From: Verrucomicrobiota bacterium
Lineage (GTDB): Bacteria; Verrucomicrobiota; Verrucomicrobiia; Verrucomicrobiales; Akkermansiaceae
Direction of reading: 5' to 3'
Length of the DNA stretch: 36,080 bases
Assembly (NCBI GenBank): GCA_004293285.1
Contig: RDYF01000044.1
Span: 1-36,080 of the forward strand
Under the pieces are notes generated by a model. That model worked only from the letters and a program-made list of their open reading frames with translations. It searched no databases and had not been told where the DNA came from. This document shows, in pieces, positions 33,085-36,080 of this stretch; position 1 is the first letter of the stretch; each line of letters opens with the position of its first letter. Position numbers and translations under genes: made by a program.

Positions 33085-34176
33085 ATGGAGACAATCACGA
33101 TGGACTCTCAGTTCGGTCAAGAAGTGCCCGTCAGTGGCATTGACAAAGCCTTGCGCCAGTTGTGGCAACAAGATGATTCGCGCACGAATGCTCGTTTGAT
33201 CAATCTCGCTGTCTACTCGGAAACACCGGGCTCTCTTGCGAAAAATTCCGAGATTGTCCGCGAACTAACCCGCGAGCATGCCTGCCGCGCGGTGCTGATT
33301 GAGATGGACCGCGCTGCACAAGACGCCTCGATCCGAGCATGGATCACCGCCCATTGCCATTTGAGCGGCGGGAAAAAATCGGTCTGCTGCGAGCAGATTG
33401 CCTTCTCGCTCACTGGCGTTTCTCGTGGTCGACTCCGCAATACGGTTTTTGCTCATCTCTCCAGTGACTTGCCGCTGATTTTTTGGTGGCAAGGTGACCT
33501 TTCGCCCATTTTTGAAGAGCGTCTTTACTCGGTGATCGATCGTTTTGTCTTTGATAGCAGCGACTGGACGAACCCGCAAAAGTCCTTTGACGCGATTGAT
33601 GCCGCCATCGCGACACCACGTCCTTTGGTGGTGCAGGATTTGGCATGGACACGCACGTATCACATGCGTCTGGCGATTGCTTCGTTGTTCGATGATCCCT
33701 TGGCGCAGCAATCGTTGCATCAGATTCAAAAGATCGAGATCACGCATCATCCGCGTCATCGCAACACGGGCTTGCTGTTGTTGGCATGGTTCGCCCAACA
33801 AGCGGCTTGGGTTTCGGGCACGGAGTTGGCGATGAAGATCGATGGTCAACACGGCAATAAAGAAGGCTTTGCTTTCGATGATGCGATGGGTCACCCCGTT
33901 CAAGCGACTTTGGTGGCCGATGAGGCCGCGCCGGCTCTGGCTCTGGTGCGGATTGCGGGCGAGCACTTTGAAATCGTCATCGAGCGCGCCAGTCATTCGT
34001 CGCACTTGCACCTGCGCTTGCGAGTCGGCGAGCATGTCACTGACACTCTCGCTCCCGCGGGAGCCGATGAGGCCGGTGAACTGATTGGTGAACAACTCGC
34101 CCGTGGGGGCAAAAATTCTCTTTTCCGCAAGGTTCTTCCGCAATTCCGCGAATTGCTCGCGGCTCATCCGCGTTGA
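33085..34176 (+). CDS. opcA: Glucose-6-phosphate dehydrogenase assembly protein OpcA
   Basis: This 363-residue protein matches the OpcA family, which helps assemble or activate G6PDH in cyanobacteria and actinobacteria. Characteristic segments are RTNARLINLAVYSE, PLIFWWQGDLSP, DRFVFDSSDWTNP and the DLAWTR motif. A strong AAAGGAAC ribosome site (33073-33080) sits 4 bases before ATG 33085, deciding the start, and overlaps the zwf stop. Directly following zwf, it is probably co-transcribed. A longer open frame from 32833 lies inside zwf and is not used. Confidence 0.9.
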   Translation: METITMDSQFGQEVPVSGIDKALRQLWQQDDSRTNARLINLAVYSETPGSLAKNSEIVRELTREHACRAVLIEMDRAAQDASIRAWITAHCHLSGGKKSVCCEQIAFSLTGVSRGRLRNTVFAHLSSDLPLIFWWQGDLSPIFEERLYSVIDRFVFDSSDWTNPQKSFDAIDAAIATPRPLVVQDLAWTRTYHMRLAIASLFDDPLAQQSLHQIQKIEITHHPRHRNTGLLLLAWFAQQAAWVSGTELAMKIDGQHGNKEGFAFDDAMGHPVQATLVADEAAPALALVRIAGEHFEIVIERASHSSHLHLRLRVGEHVTDTLAPAGADEAGELIGEQLARGGKNSLFRKVLPQFRELLAAHPR

Positions 34177-34223
34177 GTTTGGTCGCGTAGCGGAGTGCCG
34201 ACTCAGGCTCGTTCTTTTTTGCC

Positions 34224-35121
34224 ATGAAAGCCTTTCTCCTCGGTGCAGGTTTGGGTACGCGTTTGCGACCGCTGACTTCTTTTTTGCCGAAGCCCTTGGT
34301 TCCTCTCGGGCAGCAAGCGTTGATCCGTTATGCCTGGCAGGCATGCTATGACATCGGATGCCGCGATTTCGCCATCAACACGCACCATCTTGCGGAAAAA
34401 TGGCAAACGCCCGCCGCTGGCTGGGGCGAGTTGACTTGGCAAGTCAGCTCAGAGCGCGCGGAAAATGGAGAGTCGGTGCTGCATGCGGGCTATCAGGATG
34501 CCTCGCTACGTTTGTTTCATGAACCGACCTTACTCGAAACCGGCGGCGCGCTGCGCAATGTGCGAGAATGGATCGGCGATGATGATGTGCTGGTTCACAA
34601 TGGCGATGTCTACTCGACCATCCCGCTCGACAGCCTAGTCCAAGCACACCGTCGGAGCGGTCGGCCAGTGACGCTGGCTTTGCGCAGCGATGCGGTCGCA
34701 CGACATATTGCGCTCGACGCCGATCGTGTGATCGATATCCGCCACATGCTCGGTCAAGCCCCGGGCACGCATGGCTTTACCGGCATCTATTGCATGAACG
34801 CCGCGCTCCTCGCTGCCTTGCCTGAGGAGGAAGTCTGACGAGGGCGATTGGTTCGATCTCGGCACACGCGAAAGCTACCTTGAGGTCAATCGACGCTTCG
34901 CTTCCCAAGCTGGGGCGATTCATCCCCGTGCTTGCGTGGATTCGACGGCCCATGTGGAAAATAGCGTCATCGGAGCCGACGCCATCATCGGAGCCGGAGC
35001 CGTGATCCGTCATTCCGTCATCTGGCCACACGGTCACGTCCAGTCACAAGCAGAGCTCGATCACTGCATCGTTTGCTCCCACAAGCCCGTTTCCGGAAAA
35101 CATCAGCAAGAAGATCTCTGA
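34224..35121 (+). pseudogene. Sugar-phosphate nucleotidyltransferase, frameshifted
   Basis: The first frame (34224-34838, 204 residues) is a nucleotidyltransferase: FLLGAGLGTRLRPLTSFLPK (NTP binding), TGGALRNVREWIG and VHNGDVYS (metal-binding Asp). It breaks at LPEEEV-stop. The next frame (from about 34823) continues SDEGDWFDLGTRESYLEVNR, which is the family's own continuation, and a left-handed beta-helix-like tail (VENSVIGADAIIGAGAVIRH) ending at TGA 35119-35121. Relatives usually have some 20 more residues between the two halves, so a deletion as well as a frameshift is inferred. The substrate (mannose-1-P, MurNAc-1-P or heptose-1-P type) cannot be settled. It follows opcA by 47 bp. Confidence 0.82.
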
Positions 35122-35129
35122 GCAATAAG

Positions 35130-35160
35130 TCCAAGACTATAAATGGGGTCAGTCCTTGGA
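35130..35160. repeat. REP-like hairpin beside the RAYT gene
   Basis: TCCAAGACT (35130-35138) pairs with AGTCCTTGGA (35151-35160), with one bulged C. The loop contains AAATGGGGTC. The sequence GGGGTCAGTCC resembles sequences often seen near IS200-like Y1 transposases, which recognise hairpins preceded or followed by a short tag. It lies 50 bp upstream of the transposase start and 9 bp after the nucleotidyltransferase stop. Confidence 0.5.
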
Positions 35161-35210
35161 AATGCGCATTTTCTGATTGCGATTTTTCTCATTTTTTGTA
35201 ATTTCCGCGT

Positions 35211-36080
35211 ATGGCACGTCCGATACGCTTTGAATATGCTGGAGCCACCTATCATGTGATGGCGCGTGGCGATGGTGGTAAGCGCATCTTTCTCGATGAA
35301 GAGGATGCCAAGGGTTTTTTCTTTCGCTTAGCGGAAGTCTGCGAGCGTTGTGGGTGGAAAGTCCATGCGTATGTCCTGATGTCGAATCATTTTCATCTAC
35401 TCCTAGAAACGCCCGAGCCAAATCTCGTTGATGGGATGCGCTATCTGATGGGAACTTTTAGCCAAGGATGGAATGCGCGGCATCAGCGTCGTGGCCATGT
35501 GTTTCAGGGGCGATACAAGTCGATCCCGGTATCGGGCGAGCGAGCTGCTGATGGCAGCTATTTCCGCGTCACAGCGGACTACATTCACTTGAATCCAGCG
35601 CGGGCCAAGTTGTTGAGAGGCGAGCCATTGACGAGTTATGCGTGGAGTAGTTTGCCTGCTTATGAAAGTGGACGCGGTCCGAAATGGCTGGTGATGGAGC
35701 GCGTGCTAGAGGCGTTTCATCTCGATCTCAAGCATCGCGGTCGCAAGGCATACGTCTCGTACTTGCAACGCAGAGCCGAGGAGAATGGTGGGGATTTGAG
35801 TGATGAGGCGATGCGTGAACTGCGCAAAGGATGGTATCTGGGAAGTGATACGTTTGCTGATCGATTGGTGAATCAGATCAATCCAATGACAAGCAAGTTG
35901 ATCAAAAAAGGCTCCGTGTCAGGAGCCGTGGTCAAAGCACACAAAGAGGCCGATGCAGAGCGCCTTATTGTCATGATCGGAGCGGAAATCGACTACGAGG
36001 TCGAGCGGGAAAGTCTGGCGCAGCAGCGCAAGGGAATTTGGCAAAAAGCACTTCTGGCCGCGATGGTGAAGAAGCACTGC
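35211..36080 (+). CDS. Y1 transposase, REP-associated (RAYT/IS200-like), 3' end cut by window
   Basis: The frame runs from ATG 35211 through the window edge without a stop (290 codons). It begins MARPIRFEYAGATYHVMARG. The HUH motif is in YVLMSNHFHLLLETPEP (His-Phe-His at about 60-62), and the catalytic Tyr is in DYIHLNPARAK, both standard for Y1_Tnp proteins. GRYKSIPV also fits. The long C-terminal extension (about residue 190 on, basic and helical) fits the larger RAYT-like group with a C-terminal DNA-binding domain. It is probably a single-copy domesticated or mobile element gene. Confidence 0.9.
   Translation, partial: MARPIRFEYAGATYHVMARGDGGKRIFLDEEDAKGFFFRLAEVCERCGWKVHAYVLMSNHFHLLLETPEPNLVDGMRYLMGTFSQGWNARHQRRGHVFQGRYKSIPVSGERAADGSYFRVTADYIHLNPARAKLLRGEPLTSYAWSSLPAYESGRGPKWLVMERVLEAFHLDLKHRGRKAYVSYLQRRAEENGGDLSDEAMRELRKGWYLGSDTFADRLVNQINPMTSKLIKKGSVSGAVVKAHKEADAERLIVMIGAEIDYEVERESLAQQRKGIWQKALLAAMVKKHC

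Noticed and set aside
33265..34344. 359-residue minus-strand frame over opcA
   Set aside because: Antisense to opcA and to the start of the nucleotidyltransferase; composition typical of a shadow frame.

Overview
The window looks like a chromosomal segment from a member of the Verrucomicrobiota (PVC group). This is inferred from its gene families, not from a database search: a DUF1080 domain protein, a DUF6268-like outer-membrane protein, a GbsR/MarR-type regulator paired with a NusG paralogue, an ExbB/ExbD/TonB-like set next to a membrane-anchored PA14-like protein, and many secreted proteins with no recognised family. The 3' end of a 5S rRNA gene with a strong terminator lies at the left edge, so an rRNA operon ends there.

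Layout. (1) 1-457: 5S rRNA end, terminator and a 51-residue single-pass membrane protein. (2) 457-4201: a secreted or membrane protein of unknown function, a beta-CASP metallo-beta-lactamase nuclease on the minus strand, and a YhaM-like 3'-5' exoribonuclease. (3) 10493-4204, minus strand: eight close-packed genes that could be one long transcript: TonB-like protein, ExbB, ExbD, peptide deformylase, a Pro-rich protein with repeated [N/S/T]PF motifs, PabB, a GbsR/MarR-type regulator and a NusG paralogue. (4) 10600-12617, plus strand: lipoprotein, PA14-like membrane protein, small two-helix membrane protein. (5) 12771-15165: a secreted PEGA-like protein, a 348-bp stretch with a minus-strand terminator and an operator-like palindrome, then an M20 peptidase with its terminator. 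(6) 21242-15171, minus strand: a heavy-metal-type tripartite efflux operon (His/Cys-rich secreted protein, TolC-like protein, periplasmic adaptor, RND pump). The adaptor has a His-rich hexapeptide repeat and is frameshifted inside it. (7) 24009-21279, minus strand: secreted protein, AsmA-like protein, RsmD. (8) 24142-27492, plus strand: DUF1080 protein and a large secreted multidomain peptidase. (9) 28814-27504: homoserine dehydrogenase. (10) 28973-34176: an oxidative pentose phosphate cluster (gnd, a DUF6268-like outer-membrane protein, zwf, opcA). (11) 34224-35121: a broken sugar-nucleotidyltransferase gene. (12) 35130-36080: an IS200/RAYT-type Y1 transposase cut by the window edge, with a hairpin upstream.

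The most interesting points are the 4-nt lesion in the adaptor's tandem repeat, which removes a predicted C-terminal membrane anchor; the His/Cys-rich protein in the same operon; the unusual 5' end of zwf; the metallopeptidase joined to a possible papain-like C-terminal domain; the regulator and NusG-paralogue pair behind pabB; and the RAYT with its neighbouring hairpin. No CRISPR array, tRNA or phage module was seen.
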